A DNA stretch of 64,000 nucleotides from Candidatus Flexicrinis proximus. Its GTDB lineage: Bacteria; Chloroflexota; Anaerolineae; Aggregatilineales; Phototrophicaceae. The notes beneath the pieces were generated by a model. That model was not told the DNA's origin. It ran no database searches and saw nothing but the letters and a program-made list of their open reading frames with translations. This document shows, piece by piece, positions 32,838-41,856 of this stretch (positions are counted from its first letter, which is position 1; every line of letters begins with the position of its first letter). Location: NCBI GenBank assembly GCA_016712885.1, contig JADJQF010000005.1, forward strand, positions 17,053 to 81,052. Reading direction: 5' to 3'. The position numbers and the translations under genes are program-made.

Positions 32838-35648
32838 CTAGTCCATGTCACGCCAGTTTTTGCCTACTTCGGCATTTGCCTTGAGGGGTGGGTCTAACGG
32901 ATATGCAGCTTCCATCACCTCCACAACCAGTGATCGCACGCTCTCGATTTCATCTTCTGGCACCTCAAGGACAAGTTCATCATGAACCTGTAACGTCATC
33001 ATCGCCTGAAACTTCCGAGAACGGAGTTCTGCGTCAAGCCGTATCATTGCGGTATTGATGATATCGGCTGCACTCCCCTGAATTGGCATGTTAATTGCGG
33101 CACGCTCTTCGGCCTGAATAACCTGACGCGTCGCTCGAGGGTTAATTAAGGCAGGGAATGTCCGTTTTCTGCCGGCAAGCGTTATCAGCCCCTCGGGTTG
33201 ACGCGCCTTCTCCTTGGTCACCATTAGGTACTCCTGCACGTTCGGAAGTCGCGCGAAGTAGCGCCGTATGAATTCCTCGGCTTCGCTGAGAGTTAGCCCA
33301 CTGTCTCGCGCCAGGCGGAACGCACCCATCCCGTAGATCAGTCCAAAATTCACCCGCTTAGCAAATCCACGCTGATCACCCGTGACCGACTCGATTGGTA
33401 TTCCAAAGACCGCCGCCGCCGTGGCCTTGTGAATGTCGAGCCCGTCGTAAAACGCTTGTCTGAGCGTGGGGTCTCCGCTGATATGTGCCAGTACACGAAG
33501 TTCAATCTGGCTATAATCCACGGACAGCAACAGTTTTCCTTCTGGTGCAATAAATGCTCTCCGCACCTCACGGCCCGCCTCAGTTCGGATCGGGATATTC
33601 TGCAAGTTGGGGTTACTACTCGAAAGCCGGCCGGTAGTCGTGCCGGTCAGGTTATAGCTGGTATGGAGCCGGCCCGTGCGCGGATTAATTAGGTTTGGAA
33701 GCGAGTCAACATAGGTCCCCTTCAGTTTCGAAAGTTCACGATACTCCAGTATCGCGGAGACGACAGGATGGACATCCCGGAGGTCGTCAAGAACTGCCGC
33801 GTCCGTAGAATACCCCAGCGTAGTTTTTGCGATGCCCTTGGTTGGAAGGCCGAGTCTTCCAAACAGAAGGTCACTCAACTGCTTTGGGCTGTTCAAATTG
33901 AGGTTAGACCCGGCAAGCTGGTAGATACGCTCCTCAATCGTACGGAGTTGACCTGCCAACCGCCCACTCATCTCCGCAAGAAAAGCGGTGTCGAGTACGA
34001 CGCCTGCTTGCTCCATCGTGACAATCACTGGAAGGAGCTGCATCTCAAGCGATTCGAATACACCTCGCATTCCTTTTGACTCAAGCTCGGGCACGAGAAT
34101 GTCGTAAAGGCGGCGCGTCATAGCCGCATCGGCCGCTGCATAGGGTGCGGCACGTTCGAGATCTACTTCGGCAAACGACGTTTGTTTCTTGCCTGTCCCG
34201 ATCAGATCGGAAATCGGCGTCATGTAGATAGGTCTGCCGGATTCATCCCGGATACGTGAGGGGGTCAGATCCTTCAGACCAAGAGTTCTACTGATCGGAT
34301 TCGAAAGCCACTCGGCGACCATCGTGTCAGCGGATATTGGCTCAACGTCCAGCCCGTGCTGGCGCAACACAACGAGATCATAAGATACGTTGTGCATCAC
34401 CTTGGCTTTAGACTTGTCGACGAATATTGATCGCAGAGAATCGACCACGGTCTGTAGAGACAATTGCTCCGCCGCTCGGTGCCCCACTGGAATGTAGTAG
34501 GCGGTTTGTCCGTCGACCGAAAGCGATATACCGACAAGGTCAGCCTGCATAGGGTCGAGGCTGGTAGTCTCGGTGTCAATCGCTAACAGATCTGTGTCAT
34601 TCAATACGCGAAGGAGGCTTTCAAGTCCAGCCTGGTCTCTTACAATCACTGTAGTGATGTTCTCGCTTGCAGTTGCCGGCGACCCTGCGATTTCCGGTTC
34701 ATCCGGAAACATCATCGCGGACTCCGCCGCAACCACTTGTTTCTCTTCGACAAGATCAGGAAACATGGATTTCTGACTGGGCGTCGCAATCTTGACTAAG
34801 CGATCGCGAAGTGAGCGGAAATTAAGCTGTTCAAACATATCAAGTGCAACGTTGGCGTCATAGTCATGCGCGACACACGCCGGAAGGCTCAACGTAATCG
34901 GCACATCACGTTGTATTCGTGCGAGATACTGGCTTAAGTATGCCGAATCGCGTCCTTCTGAGAGCTTCGTCGCCATCGCGCCCTTGATTGAGGGCAAGGC
35001 GGCGTAAATTCCATCTAGTGAGCCGTAGGTTTGGATGAGGGTCGTGGCTCCCTTCTCTCCTATGCCCTTGACGCCAGGTATGTTGTCCGAGCTATCGCCC
35101 ATCAGCGCTTTCAGATCAACAAGCTGGTCAGGCTGAATACCCCACTTCTCCACAAATCGCGCCGTGTCCCAAACTTCATCAGGTCCGCCGCGTGACGGGA
35201 GCTGAACACGAACGTGATCGCTCAACAGTTGAAGCAAGTCGCGGTCGCCCGTAATGATTTTCGCCTCGACACCCTCGGCTTCCGTGTGCACGGTAACCGT
35301 CCCGATGATGTCGTCCGCTTCATAACCTTCGAGGGCCAGCACCGGAATATTGAACGCGCGAACGACCTGATCGATCTTTTGGAGCTGCGTGCGAAGCTCG
35401 TCCGGCATCTTTTCGCGGGTACCCTTGTAGTCGCTGTATTGGACATCGCGCCCGCTCAGACCCATATCAAAGCTGACAGCCAGGTAGTCTGGTTTCTCTT
35501 TCTGGAGAATGTCGAGAAGAATTCGCGTAAAGCCAAAGACCGCGTTGGTAGGTTCGCCAGTTTTGGTTGACATACTCTCAACCGGCAACGCGAAAAACTG
35601 TCGGTAAGCAACGGCATGGCCGTCGATTAGCACCATTCTTGGGCGCAT
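32838..35648 (-). CDS. polA: DNA polymerase I
   Basis: 936 residues with three domains. The 5'-nuclease runs from MRPRMVLIDGHAVAYRQFF to about residue 300. The 3'-5' exonuclease has its metal residues intact: DTETTSLD, NVSYD and YAAADAAMT. The polymerase domain has motif A DYSQIELR, motif B KRVNFGLIYGMGA and motif C VHDELVLEVPE. Both exonucleases therefore look functional. ATG 35648 has GGGGAAG close upstream; ATG 35639 is the alternative. It lies downstream of the acyl-CoA mutase gene, 91 bases away. Confidence 0.96.
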   Translation of the reverse strand: MRPRMVLIDGHAVAYRQFFALPVESMSTKTGEPTNAVFGFTRILLDILQKEKPDYLAVSFDMGLSGRDVQYSDYKGTREKMPDELRTQLQKIDQVVRAFNIPVLALEGYEADDIIGTVTVHTEAEGVEAKIITGDRDLLQLLSDHVRVQLPSRGGPDEVWDTARFVEKWGIQPDQLVDLKALMGDSSDNIPGVKGIGEKGATTLIQTYGSLDGIYAALPSIKGAMATKLSEGRDSAYLSQYLARIQRDVPITLSLPACVAHDYDANVALDMFEQLNFRSLRDRLVKIATPSQKSMFPDLVEEKQVVAAESAMMFPDEPEIAGSPATASENITTVIVRDQAGLESLLRVLNDTDLLAIDTETTSLDPMQADLVGISLSVDGQTAYYIPVGHRAAEQLSLQTVVDSLRSIFVDKSKAKVMHNVSYDLVVLRQHGLDVEPISADTMVAEWLSNPISRTLGLKDLTPSRIRDESGRPIYMTPISDLIGTGKKQTSFAEVDLERAAPYAAADAAMTRRLYDILVPELESKGMRGVFESLEMQLLPVIVTMEQAGVVLDTAFLAEMSGRLAGQLRTIEERIYQLAGSNLNLNSPKQLSDLLFGRLGLPTKGIAKTTLGYSTDAAVLDDLRDVHPVVSAILEYRELSKLKGTYVDSLPNLINPRTGRLHTSYNLTGTTTGRLSSSNPNLQNIPIRTEAGREVRRAFIAPEGKLLLSVDYSQIELRVLAHISGDPTLRQAFYDGLDIHKATAAAVFGIPIESVTGDQRGFAKRVNFGLIYGMGAFRLARDSGLTLSEAEEFIRRYFARLPNVQEYLMVTKEKARQPEGLITLAGRKRTFPALINPRATRQVIQAEERAAINMPIQGSAADIINTAMIRLDAELRSRKFQAMMTLQVHDELVLEVPEDEIESVRSLVVEVMEAAYPLDPPLKANAEVGKNWRDMD

Positions 35649-35739
35649 CACTTCCCCGTTTCGCCGCAAAAACCGAACAAGTGAGCGGATTATACCACAC
35701 AACCTGAACCTGAGCAGGCCGTTGCGATGTAATCGCGAC

Positions 35740-37425
35740 CTAGATAAATAACGGCTCCTGATAAACCCCAAACGCTTGACGCATAACCGCCGTCATCTCG
35801 CCCAGAGTAGCGTCTGCGCGGGCTGCAGCTAATATGTACGGCATGGCGTTTTCATGTTCGTCCTGGCAGGCCCGTCTCAACGCATTCAGCGACCGATCAG
35901 TTGCATCGTTGTCTCTATCGCGACGCAAGGCAGCGAGTCGGTCGTACTGACGCTGAAAACCTTCAGGATCCATTTCCAGGATCGGAATTTTGAGCGGCTC
36001 GTTGACGACATAGCCGTTCACCCCGACGAAAGTGCGATTTCCTGAATCGAGTTCCTGCTGGTGTCTATAGCTGGCATCAGCGATCTCCTGTTGAAAGAAA
36101 CCCGCGTTCAGGGCAGGAATCACGCCGCCAAATTCATCAATCCGTCTGAAATACTCGTAAACCCCTGCTTCGGTTTGGTTAGTCAATGCCTCGACAAAGT
36201 AACTGCCGCCAAGGGGATCGATCGTATTTGCAGCGCCGCTTTCCTCAGCAATTACCTGCTGTGTACGCAGCGCGATTCGTACGGCATGTTCACTGGGCAA
36301 GGCGAGGGCTTCATCCATGCTGTTAGTGTGGAGCGACTGCGTGCCGCCGACTACCGCAGCAAGCGCCTGCAGCGCGACGCGGGCGATATTAACTTCGGGC
36401 TGCTGTGCTGTCAGACTCACTCCCGCGGTCTGTGAGTGAAACCGGCAAAGCCAGGATCGCGGGTTCTTTGCTTTGAATGTCTCACGCATTTCGCGCGCCC
36501 AGATACGTCGTGCGGCCCGCATCTTGGCAATTTCTTCAAAAAAGTCGTTATGAACGTTGAAAAAGAAACTGAGACGCGGCGCGAATTCATCGATATCAAG
36601 CCCGCGGGCCAGACCCCACCGCACATATTCGAGACCATCGGCCAACGTAAAAGCCAATTCCTGTACTGCGGTGCTGCCTGCCTCACGGATGTGGTAGCCG
36701 CTGATGCTGATCGTATTCCACTCCGGAAGGTGCTTTGCCCCGTACTCAATCGTATCAGTGACAAGCCGCATCGATGGTTCGGGCGGGAAAATGAACTCTT
36801 TTTGTGCGATGAACTCTTTCAGAATATCGTTCTGCAGGGTGCCGCGGAGTTTACTTGCAGGGACGCCCCGTTTTTCGGCCGCTGCGATATAGAAGGCCCA
36901 AATCACGGCTGCAGGACTATTGATGGTCATGCTCGTCGTGACTTTCTCAAGCGGAATGCCATCCAACAGGATTTCCATATCACGCAATGAGCTGATGGCA
37001 ACCCCACATGACCCAAATTCACCCATTGCTTCCGGGGCATCGGAGTCATATCCCATGAGGGTCGGCAGATCGAAGGCAATCGACAATCCCATGTTGCCTT
37101 GCGAAATCAGATACTTGAAGCGCTCATTCGTTTCCTCAGCCGTCCCGAAACCCGCGAACATCCGCATGGTCCACAGTTTTGCGCGATGTCCCGTCGCGTG
37201 GATACCGCGCGTAAATGGGAATTCACCGGGAAAACCCAGGTCATGTTCGTAATTAAGTTCAGAGATATCTACGGGGGTATAGAGCCGGTTTACGGGAACG
37301 CCCGACAGAGTGGTAAAGCTGCTACGGCGCTCGGGGAGTCTATCAAGCGTTGGTTCGAGTGTGTTTGTGCCCCAAGCATTGAGCGCATTTCCAAGTATTG
37401 TCAGTAATTGCGGGTCAAAGGTCAT
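35740..37425 (-). CDS. icmA: isobutyryl-CoA mutase-like large subunit
   Basis: 561 residues, a paralogue of the methylmalonyl-CoA mutase at 19581-21230, again without a B12-binding domain. The key residues are F90 (WTMRMFAGF) and Q208 (EFIAQKEFIF), the Phe80/Gln198 pair that marks isobutyryl-CoA mutase rather than Tyr/Arg of methylmalonyl-CoA mutase. It probably interconverts isobutyryl-CoA and n-butyryl-CoA with a separate cobalamin subunit. ATG 37425 follows AGAGAG. The name is inferred from these residues; a related carbon-skeleton mutase with another substrate remains possible. Confidence 0.85.
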   Translation of the reverse strand: MTFDPQLLTILGNALNAWGTNTLEPTLDRLPERRSSFTTLSGVPVNRLYTPVDISELNYEHDLGFPGEFPFTRGIHATGHRAKLWTMRMFAGFGTAEETNERFKYLISQGNMGLSIAFDLPTLMGYDSDAPEAMGEFGSCGVAISSLRDMEILLDGIPLEKVTTSMTINSPAAVIWAFYIAAAEKRGVPASKLRGTLQNDILKEFIAQKEFIFPPEPSMRLVTDTIEYGAKHLPEWNTISISGYHIREAGSTAVQELAFTLADGLEYVRWGLARGLDIDEFAPRLSFFFNVHNDFFEEIAKMRAARRIWAREMRETFKAKNPRSWLCRFHSQTAGVSLTAQQPEVNIARVALQALAAVVGGTQSLHTNSMDEALALPSEHAVRIALRTQQVIAEESGAANTIDPLGGSYFVEALTNQTEAGVYEYFRRIDEFGGVIPALNAGFFQQEIADASYRHQQELDSGNRTFVGVNGYVVNEPLKIPILEMDPEGFQRQYDRLAALRRDRDNDATDRSLNALRRACQDEHENAMPYILAAARADATLGEMTAVMRQAFGVYQEPLFI

Positions 37426-37710
37426 TGCTAGAATCTCTCTCTTGCCTGCAAGAAACTACGGGGGGTGGAGGTCTGCTCGCAACTCTTACGAATCGCGAAG
37501 ACTCAGCGCAGATCGTAGAACAATTCTAGTATATCGAAATCAGGGCTGAACTCTTTATCGATCACATCACGCCGGAGATGAACGCATACTGACTCGGTTC
37601 TAAGTTATGGCACGGATTAGACGCACGTACGACGACAATTGGCGCGGCACACGCTGATTGGCATGTTCGCACCATATTTGGATCAACCCGTGCCACCCGC
37701 CCTGGAACAC

Positions 37711-38451
37711 CTACATCGCCATCCCACCGTCAACGTTGAGCACCTGCCCCGTGATATAGGCCGCGTCGTCTGAGGCCAGGAACGCCGTAGCCTTAGCGAT
37801 CTCCTCAGGCGTTCCCCAACGTCCGAGTGGAATCACGCTGTTCAGCTGCTTAACAAGGTTTTCGGCCAGATCTTTTGTCAAGTCCGTCAGTACAAATCCC
37901 GGTGCGACTGCATTGACGGTGATGCCTCGGTTGGCATATTCGCGCGCGAGGGCTTTCGTAAGGCCCAAAAGTCCGGCCTTGGAAGCACTGTAATTTGTTT
38001 GTCCCGCCTGGCCGACCACTCCACTTACACTGCTGACGTTAATGATTCGGCCATAACGCTTACGCATCATCACCCCAATTGCCGCCTTACAGCACAGCCA
38101 GGCGCTTTTGAGGTTTGTTTCGATGACCGCGTCGAAATCCTCAGGCTTCATACGAATGATCAGGTTGTCGCGCGTAGTACCGGCATTGTTGACGAGAATA
38201 TCGACCTTGCCAAACGCTTCGATTGACCTCTTAAAGAGCTCATCCACTGCCGCCGCATCAGCGACATTCGCTTGGACTGCAATCGCCTTTCCGCCAGCCT
38301 CATTGATTAACCCGACGACCTCGTCAGCGGCGGCCGGGCTGCTTCTGTAGTTAACGACCACAGATGCCCCACGCGAGGCAAGTTCGATCGCAATAGCACG
38401 GCCAATCCCGCGGCTGGCTCCAGTTACAATTGCTACACGCTCCGCCAACAT
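37711..38451 (-). CDS. fabG: 3-oxoacyl-[acyl-carrier-protein] reductase
   Basis: 246 residues of the short-chain dehydrogenase family: cofactor motif TGASRGIGRAIA, NNAG, and catalytic S141, Y154 and K158 (NYSASKAG). The C-terminus AAYITGQVLNVDGGMAM is typical of FabG. It reduces beta-ketoacyl-ACP in fatty-acid synthesis. It is the last gene of the pyrG operon, 13 bases after the adenosine-deaminase-like gene. No other fatty-acid gene is adjacent; fabF is at 53639. Confidence 0.9.
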   Translation of the reverse strand: MLAERVAIVTGASRGIGRAIAIELASRGASVVVNYRSSPAAADEVVGLINEAGGKAIAVQANVADAAAVDELFKRSIEAFGKVDILVNNAGTTRDNLIIRMKPEDFDAVIETNLKSAWLCCKAAIGVMMRKRYGRIINVSSVSGVVGQAGQTNYSASKAGLLGLTKALAREYANRGITVNAVAPGFVLTDLTKDLAENLVKQLNSVIPLGRWGTPEEIAKATAFLASDDAAYITGQVLNVDGGMAM

Positions 38452-38464
38452 GTCTTGTTCCTTC

Positions 38465-39499
38465 CTACTTCAAATGTTCGGCGCGCAGCTTCGCCACCTG
38501 CGCCCGGATCTCACCCGACAGTGCGGATTTCTGGTCGTCATCCAGCCCACTTGCGTTCAATGCGTTAATGACAAGCGCGTCAAGTTCGTTCGCCCCTAGT
38601 CCAGCCGCCGTCGCAGCAGAGAGGTACTGCTCCGTCGTCGATTTTCCGGCCCGGGCAGGCGTATTGGCAGTCAGCGTAACTTTGACGCCGGTGTCGATCA
38701 AAGGCTTGAGGGGATAGTCCGCTATCGAGGGGACAAATCCCATGTCAACAGACTGAGACAGCGCGACATCAACAGTTACGTCCTTCTCGACAATCTTGGA
38801 GATCAATTCAGGAACGCCGCCCACGGGCCAGGCCGTTATCATACGGGTAACCAGCAGTCCTTCCAGAACCTCGTTAATCCCATTCGCGCCGGTGTGATCT
38901 CCCACCCTTGCTACGCGCGCGATACCCTTGCGCTCGGCACCGCTAAATGCACGCTCGTAGTTCACGAGCTGCTGACCAGCTTCGTTTCCTGAAAGCCCGA
39001 TTGCGACAACTCCGTGCTTACGGCCGGCGGGGCTATTTGCCGAGCGAACGATTTCGTCCGCACGGCGGGCCTCATCGCGAGGGATATTGAATACCCAGGC
39101 CATCTCAATTCCCCACCCGCGTTTTGCACGGTCACGGCCATCAGAAAGCGCTTCCATCAGGGATTCAAAGGGAACCTCGCTGCCCAGATATCGTGTCGGG
39201 GTGATGCCCAACTCGGCATATTTGACGTTCTGTTTGGCGAGCTGTACGCCGACATCGTAAACCAAGCGGGTCAGGTCTTCCGGGTCACGAACCCATTGGC
39301 TGATTGCCGTATACAGCTCTTCGATTTTGCCCATCTCTGGTGTATCGAGAGCCTTTACAATCGGGATTGCCTGGCGGGTCCGAAGCGGGATCTCGTTCAT
39401 TTCGGCCAGATTGGTCCAGGTAGCTGTCGGGACAGCTCCCTCGAACTGCAGGCCAAGTTCGATCTTAGGCATCGCGCGGATATATGATTCAATGGACAT
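38465..39499 (-). CDS. adenosine deaminase homologue lacking its metal site (putative pseudoenzyme)
   Basis: 344 residues aligning with adenosine deaminase over its whole length (MPKIELGLQFEGAVP, VVAIGLSGNEAG, GIARVARVGDHTGANG, VTLTANTP). All zinc and catalytic positions are altered: H-x-H is G16-x-Q18, the HAGE segment has R198 and D201, the GHG His is T222, and the aspartate pair DD is N279-T280. The frame is intact, so this looks like a maintained non-catalytic homologue rather than a decaying gene. A binding or regulatory role in nucleotide metabolism is possible given pyrG upstream. It starts four bases after the pyrG stop. Confidence 0.75.
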   Translation of the reverse strand: MSIESYIRAMPKIELGLQFEGAVPTATWTNLAEMNEIPLRTRQAIPIVKALDTPEMGKIEELYTAISQWVRDPEDLTRLVYDVGVQLAKQNVKYAELGITPTRYLGSEVPFESLMEALSDGRDRAKRGWGIEMAWVFNIPRDEARRADEIVRSANSPAGRKHGVVAIGLSGNEAGQQLVNYERAFSGAERKGIARVARVGDHTGANGINEVLEGLLVTRMITAWPVGGVPELISKIVEKDVTVDVALSQSVDMGFVPSIADYPLKPLIDTGVKVTLTANTPARAGKSTTEQYLSAATAAGLGANELDALVINALNASGLDDDQKSALSGEIRAQVAKLRAEHLK

Positions 39500-39503
39500 G
39501 GGA

Positions 39504-41156
39504 CTATCCTTCTTTGGGATCGCTAGGAATGGCAGACGCTTTATGATGGCCGAGCGCTGCCCGAACTAAGCCGGTAAACAGCGGATGCGGGTTATTCGGA
39601 CGGCTAGCGAATTCGGGGTGAAACTGAGAACCGACCATGTATGGGTGATCGCTGATTTCGGCAATCTCGACCAATCCACCATTAGGGCTCAGACCGCTGA
39701 AGACCATTCCGGCGTCCTCGAACGCGTTCCGAAACTCGTTATTGAATTCGAAACGGTGACGGTGACGTTCCTGAATGACCGACTGCTTATCGTACGCTGC
39801 CCACGACTTCGTGCCTTCTTTAAGCTGACAAGGATAATGGCCGAGGCGCATGGTGCCCCCCATCTCCTTTACATCCTTCTGATCGAGCATGAGATCAATG
39901 ATATTGTGCTCGCTGCCGCTCTCAAACTCGGCACTGTTAGCGTCCTCCAGTTGCAGGACATTGCGTGCATATTCAATGCACATGGTCTGCATCCCGAGGC
40001 AAAGACCGAGATAAGGAACCTTCTTCTCCCGTGCAAACCGGGCAGCGAAAATCTTGCCCTCTATGCCGCGCACGCCAAACCCGCCGGGTACGATGATCCC
40101 GTCCAATTCATCGAGCTGATCGTAGCCGCGGCCTTTTTCAAGGTCAGTCGAATGAATCCAGGAGATTTCCGCCCTTGAGTCCAGCATACTTGCGGCGTGA
40201 TAGATCGCCTCTTTTACGCTCATATACGCGTCGTGCAGCTCGACGTACTTGCCCACGATACCGATCTTCACGGTGTGCTTTGGTGTTGCACGCATCCGCT
40301 TGACCATGGCACGCCATTCCTCGAGCGCAGGGGGCTTCACCATTGTCTTCAACTGCAACTTCTGGACCAGGAAATCGCCCAGGCCGGCGTCCTCAAGCGC
40401 AAGAGGGACGTCGTATAACAGGTCAGTGGTGACCAGCGGAATTACAGCGTTCTCCTCTACGTCACAGAAGAGCGCTATTTTTCCACAGATGTCCTTCGAG
40501 ACCGGATAGTCGGTACGGGCAATAATGACGTGAGGCTGGATGCCGACACTCCGAAGGTCGCGGACACTGTGCTGGGTCGGCTTGGTTTTGAGTTCCCCGG
40601 TCGCGCCAATGTGAGGCAGAAACGTCACATGGATGTAGCATGTGTCTTCGCGCGGCAGGCTTTGCCTCATCTGGCGAATTGCTTCCAGAAAGGGCTGACC
40701 TTCAATGTCGCCGACCGTGCCACCCACCTCGACAATCACGATGTCCGGCTGTGTATGCAAGCCCACCAACCGAATGCGCCGTTTGATCTCGTTCGTGATG
40801 TGAGGCACAACCTGGATAGTCGCCCCGAGTAGATCGCCGTGGCGCTCCTGACCGATGATGAAACTGTAGACTTGCCCTGCCGTAACATTGCAGTTCCGGT
40901 TGAGTTCTTCATCAGTGAAGCGTTCATAGTGGCCTAGATCGAGATCGGTCTCGGCTCCATCCGAAGTCACGAACACCTCACCATGCTGATATGGGCTCAT
41001 GGTGCCGGGATCAACGTTGAGATACGGATCGAGTTTCTGAATGGCCACCTTGAGGCCACGCGCCTTGAGGATGCGTCCGATTGCCGCAGCAGTGACGCCT
41101 TTTCCGACAGAGCTCACTACGCCGCCGGTACAGAATATGTACTTGGGATTTGACAT
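39504..41156 (-). CDS. pyrG: CTP synthase
   Basis: 550 residues. The N-terminal synthetase has FCTGGVVSSVGKGVTAAAIG, and the UTP/CTP-site motif HYERFTD is present. The C-terminal class-I glutaminase has the nucleophile Cys in YLGLCLGMQ and the His-Glu pair in QFHPEF. It makes CTP from UTP, ATP and glutamine. A hairpin plus T-run lies only about 20 bases upstream of ATG 41156, which may be an attenuator. It is first in an operon with the deaminase homologue and fabG. Confidence 0.96.
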   Translation of the reverse strand: MSNPKYIFCTGGVVSSVGKGVTAAAIGRILKARGLKVAIQKLDPYLNVDPGTMSPYQHGEVFVTSDGAETDLDLGHYERFTDEELNRNCNVTAGQVYSFIIGQERHGDLLGATIQVVPHITNEIKRRIRLVGLHTQPDIVIVEVGGTVGDIEGQPFLEAIRQMRQSLPREDTCYIHVTFLPHIGATGELKTKPTQHSVRDLRSVGIQPHVIIARTDYPVSKDICGKIALFCDVEENAVIPLVTTDLLYDVPLALEDAGLGDFLVQKLQLKTMVKPPALEEWRAMVKRMRATPKHTVKIGIVGKYVELHDAYMSVKEAIYHAASMLDSRAEISWIHSTDLEKGRGYDQLDELDGIIVPGGFGVRGIEGKIFAARFAREKKVPYLGLCLGMQTMCIEYARNVLQLEDANSAEFESGSEHNIIDLMLDQKDVKEMGGTMRLGHYPCQLKEGTKSWAAYDKQSVIQERHRHRFEFNNEFRNAFEDAGMVFSGLSPNGGLVEIAEISDHPYMVGSQFHPEFASRPNNPHPLFTGLVRAALGHHKASAIPSDPKEG

Positions 41157-41175
41157 GTCCCTCGTCTGCTCCTAA

Positions 41176-41209
41176 ACAAAAAACACGGCGCGGCCAACGT
41201 GGCCCGCCG
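41176..41209 (-). terminator. terminator-like hairpin in the pyrG leader (possible attenuator)
   Basis: On the minus strand CGGCGGGCC, a five-base loop, then GGCCGCGCCG (one bulge), followed by TGTTTTTTGTTT. It ends about 20 bases before the pyrG start and contains no room for a promoter after it. It may end Roadblock-gene transcription, regulate pyrG by attenuation, or both. Confidence 0.65.
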
Positions 41210-41250
41210 ACGGCTTACCGGTGGATTGCGATGCAGTAACGACGCGCCAA

Positions 41251-41622
41251 TCAGATCAGTTTGGCAAGGTCATCCGCAGCACGTCGCATTTCCAAGAAAA
41301 TCAGGCCTAAACGAGCATCCTCACGTACAAGCGAGGTAAGCACCGCTTCCATCCCGACCGACACCAGAACAACGTAACCGCCCTTGCCGCGTACATACAC
41401 CTGTTCAAGCGCGCCGCGACCGAGCTCGGCTGCGATACGCTCACCCAAGGACAACATCGCCGCAGACATCGCCGATACGCGGTCTTCTTCCACGCCCACC
41501 GGCAGCGACGATGCTATACTCAAGCCATCGACACTGATGACCGCTGAAGCCTCCATGCCCGGACCTGCCGCGTGAAGATCCCGCAGGCGATCCACCATGA
41601 GTTCCGTCCGCGATTTAGCCAT
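41251..41622 (-). CDS. Roadblock/LC7-domain protein
   Basis: 123 residues forming one Roadblock/LC7 domain (VISVDGLSIASSLPVG, MSLGERIAAELG, VYVRGKGGYVVLVSV). In bacteria these proteins usually act as partners of small Ras-like GTPases of the MglA type, or in gliding or polarity. No such GTPase is in the window. ATG 41622 follows GAGGAGCG; the frame is open to 41694 without support. It sits upstream of pyrG, on the same strand, with a hairpin between. Confidence 0.8.
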   Translation of the reverse strand: MAKSRTELMVDRLRDLHAAGPGMEASAVISVDGLSIASSLPVGVEEDRVSAMSAAMLSLGERIAAELGRGALEQVYVRGKGGYVVLVSVGMEAVLTSLVREDARLGLIFLEMRRAADDLAKLI

Positions 41623-41856
41623 GCGCTTCGCGCTCCTCTGTCCCGAAAAATCGGGGTGCTGCGCCCAAGAACTGCCCGTATAAAACACGTTCATTGTAGC
41701 AGAAATCCGCCGGGGCGCAAAAAAGAACGCAAGGGTATACTGTTAACCGTGTGAACGAGGGGCCTGCCGTACTTGTGCCGTAGGGCGACCGCGTACCGCC
41801 TTATCCGCTGGAATCATCTATAATGAGTTCCACGTAAAGCAGAGTGAATTCAAACG

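Noticed and set aside
37426..37710. A small gene between the isobutyryl-CoA-mutase-like gene and fabG
   Set aside because: Only short frames without signals; the gap probably holds the mutase promoter, but no convincing -35/-10 pair was found.
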